NCBI GenBank assembly: GCA_963971305.1
Contig: OZ020306.1
Coordinates: 72,637,022 to 72,701,021 of the forward strand
DNA from: Arcuatula senhousia
Taxonomy: Eukaryota > Mollusca > Bivalvia > Mytilida > Mytilidae
Reading direction: 5' to 3'
DNA length: 64,000 nucleotides
Shown here in pieces: positions 44,421 through 57,400 of this stretch (positions are counted from its first letter, which is position 1; the number at the start of each line of letters is the position of its first letter). Below the pieces are notes generated by a model that was not told where the DNA came from, did not search any database, and saw nothing but the letters and a program-made list of their open reading frames with translations. The position numbers and the translations under genes are program-made.

Positions 44421-45690
44421 TGAATTGCCAAATTTTTCATATTATGTCAACGTTTGTTAGTGATAATTGCATTACTCAAACTCTTGTTTTGAATTATTGA
44501 TGTAGTTTAATCTGATTCAGGCATTTTATTCAATTTTAGATTGTTTCTAGGCATTTTGCTAAATGACTGAAAATCTCAGTTATTCTATCAAATATCTTAA
44601 ACGAAATAATATATCGACGTCACAAATAAAAAAGTCCCCAGTATAAGCAGACATGTATCGTCATTGGAAAAAAATGTAATTTAAAAAATAATGAAAAACG
44701 TGTTAAAATGTTAGTTATTACTCTTTAGTTTTTTTTTTCGTACGGTTTGCAAAAACGTAGTTTTTCCATATATTTCCTGCGTCCTTCTGTATATATCAGT
44801 CCAGGCACTTACTATTTATTGTAATATTACAAAGTAAAGTAATATTACAGTAGACAATAATTTAACTATATTACACGATTTTGTAAAATAAGGCGATAAT
44901 TGAGTAGTTTCCCTTTGTCCAGACGATTTTTCTTTTGTAAAAAAACTAAAGGGACACAACCTCATATATTTTCATGAACAATGAGAAAACAAATGAAAAC
45001 AGATTATCTTTCTTTACTACAAATATCGCGTAATCGTATGTACAGAAGAAAATACTAGTATATTTAATAAGGCCGGGGAAAGTTTCATTTGAGTGTTTTA
45101 TATGTTTTAAATGCAGATTTGATAATTCATTCAATCTTTATTGTCATATAAACTATATATACAGTTTGTGACAGTATAACATATACCATGTATGTTATAA
45201 GAACTAAGTAGGTACAACAAAGTATGGCCTTGTGACTTCGTCCTTGGGGGCAAACTGAATTAAGTTATATTTTCATGCACAAAATATTAAATTTAATGCA
45301 CAAAACATCAAATAAAAGGCAGATGCTTTGTTAACTTTTGACAATATTCTTGTTGTTTATCTTTAATTGTCCTTAATATGTGTCTTAATTACAATTTGAA
45401 AGGATTCAAATGGTCGCCATGGATCCGTCAATATTTGAAAAAAATAAATCATGTGAAGCAACTTTTGGTTTTAGAAGGAAGCACTGGAAAAGGCACTATC
45501 TCTGTTTTATCATTTATTTAAAACACATTCTCAAAGTGTCCAGCCGATCTTTTTTCCGGATTGGCGGGGATAGGGGGGATAGCTTCTAAAAAGATCTCTC
45601 ACTTGTCAAGTATTCAAGATAACAAACATTATTCATATAGAATTTTTCTTAGTTCTAATTATGAATTGTAGGATGAGTACAGAGAACTTA
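44421..45690. other. AT-rich DNA, no gene seen
   Basis: No recognisable coding signal. The frame at 44,946-45,134 minus has no motif. Confidence 0.45.
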
Positions 45691-45691
45691 C

Positions 45692-45756
45692 GAGAGTGTA
45701 AATTTTTTTTTCAAACGCACGATGTCAGACGTACGTCCGACCTTTCTTAATCTTTC
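45692..45756 (-). CDS. Candidate isolated exon (65 nt)
   Basis: A pyrimidine-rich acceptor (tctggtcctttcag) is followed by 65 nt and a consensus donor GTAAGT. Only one frame is open, encoding ERLRKVGRTSDIVRLKKKFT, a basic helix-like string. It ends with two surplus bases, so it cannot be spliced directly to micro-exon a, which needs one base. It may belong to an upstream part of the same gene with a further exon between, to another gene, or be chance. Confidence 0.3.
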
Positions 45757-47340
45757 CTGAAAGGACCAGAAATAAACACATTTGGAAAGAAAAGTTACAT
45801 TGAAATTCTTTAAAGCCACCAATTGCAATCAACGAATAGACGTACCTCTGTCAACATTGTATTGTACGATATATAAAAATGACAAATCATTATCTATGTA
45901 AAAAAGTTGTGCACCTAAATAAATGAACGATCTTGAATTGGTCTCAATGCACTTCAGAGAAGGAGATTGAGTACTTATAGATGTTGCAAAAATGCGAATT
46001 TATAACAGGTATAAAAAAAACCATTACTGTTCATAAAGTCACCGAGTCCAACGCACCTCACTGAAAGTTAAAGACAACCCTAGCATCGTAGGCCCTATTT
46101 CATACGAAAAATTATTTCACTCGACGATAATACAGTTGTTTTATAAGAAAAGTATTTATCCAAGTAAAAATTATTGCATTCGATACGTGTGTTGAATTTG
46201 TCAGAGATATTTGTATTTTTTCAGTTGTTTATATAAGAAACTCTAGCCACAGTCATAAACGTGTTGTTTGTGGTCATTCAACCTAAACAAAATTTAGAAT
46301 CAAGATCAATCGGTTTACCAGATACATTTTTCTCAAAAGCAGACATGGACAGAGTGACCTTTCCTATTTACTGTCTGATAATTAGTGCACATGTTATAAT
46401 AATCATAATTATGTCTAAAAGAAATGCTGGAAATAGATTTTTCACACTAACCGTGTGACTAGGTGATAAATAAAACATGTATAAGTGATCAGCTATTACA
46501 TTTTGATAGGGAGGGGCAATCTTTTCAACCCGTCTTTTTATTTTGACAAATCGTACGTAGCGTGGCATTTTCATAAGTGTATTTTATTATAGTCTGTGCA
46601 ACCAAAAACGCATCCTGAAGAAAGATTTATATTGATCTATAAAATAATGCTCTTAAAAAATACATAACTCAAACAAAAACAACAAAAAATCAAAGCGCCC
46701 CTCTTATCGAAAAGAAATTTTGCATGCCACACTTTTCATCGTTTGTGGTACATTTTAAATACAAGAGTAAGTACTAATACTTTGTCACGATCGCAAATAA
46801 TATTAACAGTATCAAAACTAATTCAGTCTTATATTGCTGACATAATCGTATATATTTTTCGAAATACCATATTTTACAGGTGGATGGGGTCAACAACCGG
46901 TTGAGCACTTTTTTGTATTTAAAACATGCTTTAAGTTAATTAACGCGCTCTCTTGGCTATTTTCTGGCTATTTCAAGCGCGAACATTCATATCACAAAGT
47001 TTTTGAACACGTAGTATCACAGAAGTACACTGTTTTCGATCTTTAAAGAATTTTCTTATTCAGCGCTATGATTTAAAAAGTTAACGAGATTACGAAATAT
47101 AAAAGAAGCCACAGTCAAAAAACAATATAGACAATGATTCTTATTGATAGGGGAATATTTTCTAAAAAAAATATTTAAATTAATGAAATAAGGTAACGTT
47201 GTCCTCCATGGAATAGCAATAGAAAAATCTTAATTTTTGCCAATTTTACAGAAAAACAAGAATTGGTTAGAAAATATCATTCATTCTCTGTCTATCTTCA
47301 AGAGTTGATTGAAACGCATTTGAACTATCCGGGTTTCGGG
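45757..47340. other. AT-rich DNA, no gene seen
   Basis: Short frames only (for example 46,261-46,458 plus), without motifs. Confidence 0.45.
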
Positions 47341-47810
47341 TAGGTTTATGCTTGTCGGTAAAAGTCCACTATAAAGAGCGGCCAGAAAACTGATATCGAG
47401 TTAGGACGATTGCAAACAAAACCACTACTGATTTATTGCATGGGTTATCAAACAAAACGACTACTGATTGAATGCCGGGGTTATCAGACAAAATCATAGT
47501 GGTACATGTACATCGGTCCGAAGTGGGAATACATTCACGTTTCTCGCAAATGAAAGAAGACTGAGGCTCAGGCAGGCCTTGGTAAAATTGACCATTAGGA
47601 TCACCATGCAAGCGGCTTTATTGATCCTGCCCTTCTTATTTTCCAACGGCAGCGAAAAACCTCCCCGAAAGTCCGTGTGTTCCTATATCCTCCACTTCGT
47701 CATCATTTCATATGAAAACTTAAACACTTCATGTATACCATTTAGCCCTTTTTATGTTCATCTCACTGATTTACATGTACATGTAGCCAAATTTGTGCTG
47801 CTAACTTGAG
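47340..47810. repeat. Dispersed repeat family B2 copy
   Basis: 'gcttgtcggtaaaagtccacta' begins the unit. 'tcctccacttcgtcatcatttcatat' and the tail 'gccaaatttgtgctgctaacttgagattaaagactacctag' end it. The same layout occurs at 56,770-57,250, and the 'acta.ctaacta' end resembles a short SINE tail. The frames at 47,369-47,611 and 47,468-47,809 are inside it. Confidence 0.6.
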
Positions 47811-48609
47811 ATTAAAGACTACCTAGTAAGTAATGTTTGTACATATTATAGTCTTTTAATATGAAATGGCATTTGATACTCGGTCTGGTATGGTATAAAA
47901 ATGTAACGGCCTCGAGAGGGTTTTAGTAATCCAAATATTAGGACCGCTTCAGTGCTAAGTTTTATTAGCGACTATAAAATGCACCCGAGGGACTAAATGA
48001 AGAAATCCTGTAAACAAGCATCCTGGGTTCGTCAGGCAACCATTTGAGAGGTTCACTTTTATGGATAAAAAGTCATGTTCCTCGCATGTTAAATGTTTCG
48101 ATAAAATGTGTAGCTTTTACTTCTCTACAGTTGGCTTATTGTCCAACCTAAACTGGTTAAAAGTATCAATCAAAAATGGATGGTTTCTATGGCCTTATGT
48201 GTCAATATACCATTGCTTAAATATTCATCATTTCATGGTCATTGTATCAGCCTTAGTCAACAATAAAAAAAGAACAAACACACACATACCGCCCCCCCCC
48301 CCAAAAAAAAAATCGGGATTTGCACATTTGTATATACATGTATGTAACTAAGTCTGTCAGATACCTGTCCGGATGTTAATGATGTCCTCTGGTAACTCCG
48401 GTATCCATTAAGCTGACTATCCTGTTTGACAAATGAGCGTCAAAAAGTCTTCACACCCCTAGATGCACATGAATGAATCATCCCGAATATTGCTGCTTGT
48501 GATTAAAGTAAAACTAACAAAATATTTCAAAAACAAATTTAAAACATACTCTAAAAATGGTTTGAATGACAAAATAATTAAGTTGTTATTTAAATGTAGT
48601 TTAAGATGA

Positions 48610-48890
48610 TTTTTTCCGTGCTGGGCCCGGATGCTTGGCGAATAACCCCACAGCAGAGCCTAACTTGTCGTTAAAGTCGACTACGGGTCTTGGGATTCTG
48701 ACATAGTGTTAGTGCTCAGTCTACAGAGCGGCAAAGTGTGACCTAAGTGGCTGAATAGGGCGGCACGCGTTTGCAGGTCTATTACGGAAATCCTGACCAC
48801 TGACCATAGTGGGCCAACGTGTGTGGAGAGTGCCACGCTTTATGCGCGTAAAAGATCCCTTTGTGGAACGCCTAGCTAGGATTAAAGTAA
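48610..48890 (+). repeat. Dispersed repeat family B copy
   Basis: Contains 'gcagagcctaacttgtcgtta', 'gggtcttgggattctga', 'gggccaacgtgtgtggagag' and 'tgccacgctttatgcgcgtaaaa'. Matching copies lie at 51.45-51.73 (same strand), 57.56-57.68 and 60.30-60.64 kb (opposite strand). It is non-coding, and the frame at 48,721-48,939 is a shadow. Confidence 0.8.
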
Positions 48891-49199
48891 TAATTAAAAT
48901 TGAATGCCCAGACAAGTATACAATTTCAGAGAAGTGCATGTAGCTAAATGTTCTTAGTGTGTGTAAGACAAAGATGATGCCCTGCGATGTTTGAAAAATT
49001 CAACTGAAAATATCTGGCTTAACTGTGTAGAAAAGTGTCCAGAAAACTTGTGTTTTCTTTTAATGTTCGAAGTCCAAGATCCTTAACTTCTTTTAAAATC
49101 AACTGATGGGGCCTATGACTTATCACGATAAACTTCCATTCCAAAATACCAATTCAATATGTGCAAGCATGTGGAAAAAAGTCCGAAAACAGTTTTTTT

Positions 49200-49640
49200 T
49201 TACACCCCGCCACACGAAATGGCAGTGTATTATGTTATACCCTCAGTTTTTTTCGGTGTCTGTCCGTCCGTCCGTCCCCCGAAGGTTTCCGACCAATAAC
49301 TTGAAAACGCGTCAAAGGATTTGAATGATATTTTGCACAGCTATTTAGTACAATAAAATACAGGTCAAGTTCGATTTCCAACATGATCCAAAAAATAGTT
49401 TTCGAGATAGGCCACTTTGAAAAATCAAATTTCATGAAATTTTGAGTTTCCGACCAATAACTTAAAAACGCGTCATGGGATTCAAATGATATTTTGTACA
49501 ACTATTATTAAGTACAATAAAATACAGGTCAAGTTCAATTTCCAGCATGATCCGAAAAACAGTTTTCGAGATAGGGCACTTTGAAATCAAATTTTATAAA
49601 CTTTTGATATTATAACGTGGCGGGGTATCATTTAATGTCC
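49200..49640 (+). repeat. Two-unit repeat (family F)
   Basis: 'ttccgaccaataacttgaaaacgcgtca' through 'ttttcgagatagg.cactttg' occurs at about 49,287-49,422 and 49,447-49,583. It is flanked by a cgccacacgaaatggc / aacgtggcgggg border. A related hairpin 'cctcgccacacgaagtggcgagg' appears at 59,112-59,134. Confidence 0.75.
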
Positions 49641-51450
49641 CATTACATGCCCTATTTTTTTTAAAATATTTTACATGTAAGTCTAAGGGCTATAATTTCG
49701 TTCAAGGATTAAACAATACACTCCAACTTATACATGTAGTTTGAAATATTTTGAAATAATTAGTATTTTGAAACAAAGCCCACAATTAAAGAAACCCATT
49801 GTAAATCAAAACTGTCGTCACATTTGTCTAGTAGAATTTATTGAGGAACACAATGAAAAAAATAATGATCAAAATCCAATGTAAAATAAACATTTATTCT
49901 ACAGAACATTCATTTAGCCTCTTAAAATTTTGCATTTTTAAAAAAAATAAAACGAAAAAAAAAAACGCGAACCCAAAATGCGAGACATAGAACTTTTAGT
50001 AAAAAGTAACACCATATTAAAACTTTATGAAAGTTGGTTGGCACACTGCAAGTAAAGTTTACATTGGTATTTTTTGAGCATTTTAGATACATCAAAGAAG
50101 CAAAGGGGCAAAAATGTGGCATTCGAGTGTCAAAACGACAAAACCGGTAAACACGAACAAGAACAACAGGGTATCCCCATTCAACCACTTGCGCCACATA
50201 TCAAAGTTGCTTTAAGAGCAATGCGGCCTGACCAATGTCAGGTTTCTAACCGCTCTTAAATGGACTTTAGCGCTTCTGTGTCGAATCGTCACCCGGAACC
50301 TGTGCGACACCAAAATTTAAAGGAAGTTTGCTTGTTCGGATGCTGGGTTGCCATAGAGTTTTTGAATTGTCCCCCTATACATAAATTTGTGTCGGTGTGT
50401 TGTATACCTTTCCTTTCTCACGTGAGCATGCATTATTATACCCTCTCTTTAAAGAAGATGTAGAGGGGCTATACTGTTTAACTTTTGTCCGTTCGTTCAT
50501 CCGTTTATTCGATCGTCTGTACGTCTGTACCATAATTTCCGTCACAGTTTTCTACTTATATACGCAATTTCATAACCCAAAGGTCCAATATTTTACATAT
50601 AGCTTTATTCTATAGTACTGTATGTTGTATACCGATTTAATGCCCCCAAGTAATCTATTTTCTGTTAATTGAACACTATGGCATTTATGCAAAGTGTACA
50701 TGAATGCAAATTCCCGTCACCGTTTTCTTAGCAACTACATGACATAGAGGTCTGGTATTTTGAATATAGCTTTAAGCTTTGTCCTATAGTACCATATAGT
50801 TTATACCTATTGTATGCTCCTAGGTCATCTACTTCTTGTTTACCGAATACTTAGGATTTTACATATAGTTTACATACATTCAACATTTCCGTCACAGTTT
50901 GTCTCGGAGATCTGAAATTTTACATGTAGGCAAGCTTATTCCTATAGTACCATATGATGTATAGCGATTGAAGATTTCTAGATCATCTTCTTTCTGATTA
51001 CGGACTTCTTAGGTTTTTATGCATGGTATATGTTTGGGGGTGGGGTATCACTAGTGTTTTACATATTAAGTCATATATAGTGTGTCGACTATATATTTTA
51101 TTAAAATAACATTAAAATTGTCATGAGCACTAGTTTTTGTACTAAGATATTCACCCCTGTATCCCAATGTGTTGTGTTTTATGTTAACGGAATGGAAAAG
51201 GGGGTTTGTCGGCATAAAACTTAGTTCAACCCACCATTTCTTTAGAAATGCCTGTACCAAGTCAGGACTATTGCTATCTTCAATTTCTCTGGTATGGCTT
51301 TGCCTTGTTTTGCCTTTTCTTCCTAGATGTATGAGATTGATCAACCCAGTTCGGTAATTTTGTTGTCACTCCTTTTTTATCATGAAATAATATTTAGACG
51401 TTCAATAAGCATGATAAGCCGACGCATTAAAATATGCTTTCGATTTCTAT
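49640..51450. repeat. Mosaic of degraded repeats
   Basis: A family C fragment lies at 50,090-50,180 ('ggcattcgagtgtcaaaacgac', 'acacgaacaagaacaac'). Three diverged units of 'ttccgtcacagttt...tatagtaccatat' lie between 50,535 and 50,960. A family H tail ('gaaatgcctgtaccaagtcagga') lies at 51,245-51,375. No gene seen. Confidence 0.55.
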
Positions 51451-51960
51451 CCCGCCCTATGCGTGACCTGGGAGGCGAATAGTCCCGCAGCAGAGCGTAA
51501 CAGGCGACTAAGGGTCTTGGGATTCTGAAATCGGGTCAGTGCTCAGAGCACAGAGCGACCCAGATGTGTACCCTAGGTGGCAGAATAGGGTGGCCCTCAT
51601 CCGCGGGGGTTGTCAGGTCTATAATACAGAAACCCTGACCTCTGACCAAAGTGGGCCAATGTGTGTGGAGAGTGCCACGCTTCATGCACGTAAAAAATCC
51701 CTTTGTTGACCGCCAAATAGTGAACCACATAGGGTAAGTTTTCTGTTCCTACCCAACTCTCCCCCTTTTCCTGTAGTTCTTAAAATTTGCTGTTGCCTTT
51801 GTGTCCCACTCTACCCCATATTTCATATCATCATCATTTCATGTTCACTTATCTTCCTTTCATGTTCATCGCCTTCAAATAACCTATAAAGTGTTGCGAG
51901 AACTCACTCACCCCCTCGATGTCTATCCTTATTCTGTATAAAAATCAACAACCAATAAAT
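51450..51960 (+). repeat. Dispersed repeat family B copy
   Basis: Same word order as the copy at 48.6 kb, longer and better kept ('cagagcgacccagatgtgtaccctaggtgg', 'gtggagagtgccacgcttcatgcacgtaaaa'). It is followed by a C-rich tail with 'atcatcatttcatgttcact'. Confidence 0.8.
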
Positions 51961-52129
51961 CTGATCATGGGGACCAACCATTTAACTCTTGCTTGAAAAG
52001 AAGGCCTTCGCTTTTTTCCTAAAAAATGTTCTGAAAAAATATTTTGGCAGCAGAGGATAGAAAGTAGTATGTCTGCCATATAAAATAATGATACTAATGA
52101 ATAAAATAATGCTAATAATGAAAATATGA

Positions 52130-53610
52130 TTCTACCGTGACGTAACGCCTTCGAAAAAACGAATAAACTGAGGGTTTAAGCAAGCAACAGCTTTTCTCTA
52201 TCTGAAACAGTTTTCATTCTATAGACCAAAAACATGAAAAAATGCAATTTAACATCTTTAAAGGGCCATAACCCCTATAAGGGATCATCTGACAACCTCG
52301 ACCCAATGGAGACTTTTGTAAAGCTCCAGGATCTAAAGGTTTAAGCAAGCAACAGCATTTCTCTATTTGCTGTAGTTTTCTTTCAATAGGCCAAATACAT
52401 GACAAAACGCTATTTTCGTCTTTAAAGGGCAATACGTAACCCTTATAAGGGTTCATCTGACAACTTCGACCAAATGGGGACTTTTGTAAAGCTCAATGAA
52501 CTGAACAGTTAAGCAAGCAACAGCTTTTCTCTATCTGCAATAATTTTCATTCTATAGGGGAAAACCGCTATATTGTTGATCTGTTTAGGGCCATAACCCT
52601 TATAAGGTGTCATCTGATAACCTCGACCTAATGGAGACTTTTGTAAAGCTCCAGGATCTAAAGGTTTAAGCAAGCAACAGAATTTCTTTATCTGCTATAG
52701 TTTTCATTCAATAGGCCAAATACATGACAAAACGCCATTTTCGTCTTTAAAGGGCAATACGTATCCCTATAAGGGGTCATCTGACAAACTCGATCAAATA
52801 AGGACTTTTGTAAAGCGCAATGAGCTCAGTTAAGCAAGCAACAGCTTTTCTCTATATGCAATAATTTTCATTCTATAGGGGAAAACCGCTATAGTGTTGA
52901 TCTGTTAAGGGCCATAACCCTTATTAGGGGTCATCTGACAACTTTGACCCAATGAAGACTTTTGTAAAGCTCAATGAACTGAACATTTAAGCAAGCAGCA
53001 GCTTTTCTCTATCTGCAATAGTTTTCATTCTATAGGGGAAAACGTTATTTTTGACCTGTTAAAGGCCATAACCCCTATAAGGGGTCATCTGACAACTTTG
53101 ACCAAATGGAGACTTTTGTAAATCTTGATGGAACTGAACATTTAAGCAAGCAACAGCTTTTCTCTATCTGTAATAGTTTTCATTTCTATAGGACAAAAAC
53201 ATGAAAAAAACGTTATTTTTTACCTTAAAGGGCCATAACCCCTATTAGGGTCATTTGAAAACTTCGACCCAATGGAGACTTTTGTAGAGCTTTTGATTCT
53301 GAAGAAGGATCGTTGCTTCAGATTTTTTCTATCTGTTATACTTTTTGATTTATAGGCTAAAAACTAGAGTCTGACCTCCCTGTTCTTTTTTTAGCAACAG
53401 CGGCCAAGTCTTTTGGTCGGCAATCATTATTTGTGCATCTTTGTAGAGAACATCCCATAGATGAAGTGTGTAAAGTTTCAAAGCAATCCATTCAGTAGTT
53501 TCAGAGGAGAAGATTTTCAAAGAAGAGTTAACGACGACGGACGACGACGACGGACGCCAAGTGATGGCAATAACTCACATGACCCTTCGGTTCAGGTGAG
53601 CTAAAAACCA
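52130..53610 (+). repeat. Family D tandem array, about 8 units of about 160 bp
   Basis: Repeated words are 'gtttaagcaagcaacagcttttctctatctg', 'tagttttcattctatag', 'aagggccataacccctataaggggtcatctgacaac' and 'gacccaatggagacttttgtaaagct'. The array ends in gacgacggacgacgacgacg and 'aggtgagctaaaaacc'. This is a typical mollusc interspersed element with an internal satellite, and the frame at 52,214-52,456 is part of it. Confidence 0.88.
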
Positions 53611-54389
53611 AGCCCCCTTTTCAAGTTAAATGGTCCGGCCTTTAAAACATTTGCATCAAATGCCCAAAACTTTATGATTTCATCTTACTGAAATAAAGTT
53701 ACATGTTAAATGGTTTTTATTGTCAAACATAACATTTTGATAAACTTAAAACTCAATACGACAAAACTGTTGTCTTCCTTTGTACAAAATAGCGGGAAAA
53801 GCTGAAAAACTTTCAATGCAGATTCATTTACGTGTGTTTGTGGAAGAACCTTGAACTAGATGAATGCTGATTAGGTAGACTAAAGTCATAAATATATCAT
53901 GAGGAGTTCCCTGACCATTAAAAAATCATAATTCCAAGGTTTCTGCTTCACAAGAAGATACTATTTTACGTGATTATAAAGATGAAATATGTGATTTATT
54001 TTACAGATGGTTTTTGTTCTTCTCGCGTTTCAAACAAACATACATGTTTGTTACAAATCATGTGTTCCTTGTTCTTTCTTGAAAGTTGAAAGAGAAATGT
54101 AAAAAAAACGTATAAAATAGATTATTTTGTGTCGAAAAAATGATATCAGTATAGATAAACAGATGTAATCAATAATTTGAATCGGAATGTACTCGATTAA
54201 CAAATATACTGAAATTTTTTAGTGAAAACAGCCAATCTGTCTTGAAAGAACCGATTTTCATAATCAATATTTGTCTTTATGTATACTTATGCAAACGATT
54301 TTGCTAATGCGCGCATTTTGTTTAATTTACTATAATTCCTTTTAATTCAGTCAGAATTCTCTATTCTGCCTGATATCTGGAATCCTGCT

Positions 54390-55060
54390 TTTTTATGCCC
54401 GCCGACATGTCGTCAGGGTCATTAAGTTTTACCAAATGTCCATCTGTCCGTACGAATTTCCGTCAAACTTTTCCCAGAAACCGTATACATTAGAATGATT
54501 TAAAACTTTGTAGGATTGCTCAGTATGACAAACTGTACGTCATAAGCAACATTCCGACATGTTTGATTTTTACTTCCTGTCTGGGAGTGGGTCGAGATGA
54601 AAATTTACGTGAAAATTTCCTTCAAGCTTTTGGCAAAACACTACATTAGAATGATTTGAAACGTGGTTGGGTGATTCAATATGACGAACTCTAGGTCCTT
54701 TAAGACCTTTTCACCTGTCAAACTTCAACATCTTGTTTGGGGTACGGACAAACCGACATAAATGTCTGTACGAATTTTCTTCATGCTTTTATCAGAAACC
54801 GTAAACGAGAATGATTTGAATCCTTGTATGATGTTCAGTATGACAAACTGTACGTCCTTAGCGACTTTCTGACCTATAAGACTTCTTCCTGTTTGGGGTA
54901 CGGACGAACAGACATATGTTCGTATGTTTGTACGAATTTCGGTCATACCTTTCTCAGAAACCGTAGATGAGAACGACTTGATACTTGATAGGATGGTTCA
55001 GTGTGACACACTGTACGTCCAAAGAGACTTTCGGAATTGTCGGACTTTTACTTGAACTTC
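54390..55060 (+). repeat. Family E tandem array, about 4 units of about 160 bp
   Basis: Units contain 'gtacgaatttc.gtcaaacttt', 'cagaaaccgta.a..agaatgatttga' and 'cagtatgacaaactgtacgtc', at about 54,453, 54,604, 54,767 and 54,930. Non-coding. Confidence 0.85.
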
Positions 55061-55310
55061 CTGTGTGGGGCCGGCGGGGGCATCCGTGTCGCATTAACAC
55101 ATTCTTTACATCGTGTCAGGTCGCTTTGCCAACAAAGTGGCTTGGATATGTGCCCTTTGTGGTTGCAATGGGGAAGCCCTGTCAAAGTGGATACCGGGGT
55201 CGTCAGGTTATAATGCGGAGAACATGATCGCAAGCCATCGTGGTGCGCCGTCTTTGAAAAATGTTACGCCCCTCGCAGAAGTGATCAAATTAGGAGCGGT
55301 ATCATTTCAA
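55060..55310 (+). repeat. Dispersed repeat family B2-like copy
   Basis: Contains 'gatatgtgccctttgtgg', 'caaagtggataccggggtcgtcaggttataatgcgga' and 'catcgtggtgcgccgt', matching the body of the copy at 56.8-57.1 kb. Confidence 0.65.
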
Positions 55311-55414
55311 TTATAGGGGACGATTTCGGTTTTAATGTTTTACTGTACAATTGAATCAAATTGTATGAAAATGTAACAACTGATCGCAGCCGATTGAAAT
55401 GTTTCAAATGTAAA

Positions 55415-56285
55415 CGAAAGCGACTTATTTGCGGGCATGTTGCCATGCAAGTCTGTGGGCATGCGAGTCTGCGGGCATGCGTAAATATGTTAATAAAATG
55501 AAATAAAATGAATGACATTAATTGAATTCTGAAACAAAAATATCAGCCTACATGTGAGGAACTTATATAATTTTTATACTGCCACAGAATTCACTGGTTT
55601 AACTGTCCGGTTGTCTACCTAATTCTCAGCAAACACTTACAGACAAGTGGCACATCAACCATATTGGTATGGTAGGTGCATCTAGTGATGCTAAGCACAA
55701 TGCATGGTTCGGATGCTAGATGTGACCTATTTTTTCGCATGGATGACCTCTTACAGAAGATTGGTTAAAGTCCATTCCCATGCACTTACTGACAAGTGCC
55801 ATAGCAACCATATTGGTGTGGTAGGTGCACCTAGTGATGCTTTAGTGATAGCGGAATAAAAAAAATGTTGCGAGATGGGGCATTATGTCTTTTGGACATA
55901 TTCTTGTTTATTTTTTATTATGTTTGGTTTGCTATTCTATTTGATTCTTAGGGATGTCTATTGGATTTATTAAACATAAAAAATGGTATATATCACAAAA
56001 CAGTTGGAAATAATAGACACTATTGACATGTGGAATAAGGTGTAACATAATCAAACATGCATGAAACTCTAAAAATATATGTGAACATGAATTGTGACAA
56101 GAATGGAATTCCAGACCCCCCCCCACGCTAGGGGATTCAACTCGTGCGCACTTGTTGAATCCTGGTGTTACATTAAAATTGATATTCGCCACCCCTCATT
56201 AGTTATACTATAATTAATCATATTCCGTTTTTCATATAGCCACATGCCCGCATACCCGCATGCCCAAATGCCCGCAAAATAGCTA
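55415..56285. repeat. Inverted clusters of 'gcgggcatgc' flanking about 750 bp
   Basis: 55,430-55,483 repeats gcgggcatg(c) four times with variation. 56,238-56,276 carries the reverse (catgcccgcatacccgcatg). Between them are two 160-bp units ('gacaagtg.ca.a.caaccatattggt.tggtaggtgca' at about 55,633 and 55,790). This may be a foldback element. Confidence 0.55.
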
Positions 56286-56754
56286 CTCTGAATGTAAACC
56301 AGATAGATCGAACGTTATAGAAATCGGCTAGTTTTAATGCCAGTTAATGGAACATTTTGGTCAAGATAAAATGAGAGGGGATGCAAATGCTGCAAGGGAT
56401 GTAGATAAATATTAACAAGGGTTGATTTATTGAGTGTTGTTCGTTTTATGCCCAGTCGACAGCATTTCAGTCATAATCAGGAAAAGACAACAACAAACTG
56501 AATTGTGTAGACCCACCCAAGACACAGAACTCATAAATGTATATCACCCAAATCGGACCAATGTACGACCACTAACCAGAGAGAAAATGAACCAACTCAC
56601 AAAACAGGCCAATGTACCCTCAATGAACCATAAACCAATGTTCTCGGAAAGTGACGAAACCCTCGGCCAAAACTTCACAAATTCTGGAATCCATACCTAT
56701 GGTGATTGACAATGAAAAACCCTTACACAAGATTATAAACACCTACTTTAGTTG

Positions 56755-57400
56755 GATATAACCAACCCATCCGTGCGGGTTCCGGGTGGCGAATAGGCCA
56801 GCAGCAGCGCTACGCTTGTCGGTAAAAGTCCACTAAACAGCGCTCAGAAACCTGACATCGGGTCATGCCGCTTTGCCCTTAGAGCTACTGGGATGTGTGG
56901 CCCAGGTGGTGGAATGGGGCAGCCCCGTCATAATAAATGCCGGGGTCATCAGCCTATAATGCGGAAAACCTCACCGCAAACCATAGTGGTGCACCGTGTT
57001 GGAAAAATTTATCGTTCCTCGCACGTTAAAAGAACCCTGCTGCAGGTCTCGGTAAGAGTAGAACCCGTAGGATCCCCATAATTTCCCGTCCCTACTCATC
57101 ACTTCTTTTTGCAGTGGCAGTCAAAACTCTGGCCTTGTGTCCCCATTTCCTCCACTTCATCATCATTTTATGTTCACTGTATCACCACTTTCATGTTCAT
57201 AGCCAAAATCGTACTGCTTGGGAGTAAAGAAATAACTAAGTAACTAACTAAGAGTAGGACCCGTAGGATACCCATGCAGGAGGCTAATATAAATGTCCCG
57301 TCCCTACCCATCACTTCTTTTTTAAGTGGCAGTCAAACCTCTCCTACCTGATTGGCCTGTGTCCCCATTAGCAATAACTAACTAACTACCTATAACCAAC
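56755..57400 (+). repeat. Dispersed repeat family B2 copy
   Basis: Contains 'tacgcttgtcggtaaaagtccacta', 'ggtggtggaatggggcagccccgtcataat', 'ataatgcggaaaacc' and 'ttgcagtggcagtc'. The last part is repeated once more (57,248-57,345). Confidence 0.75.

Noticed and set aside
48361..48410. Possible micro-exon (donor GTATCT, acceptor gtcag)
   Set aside because: The phase that would join the coil exons contains an in-frame TAA. The other open phase gives no heptad pattern.
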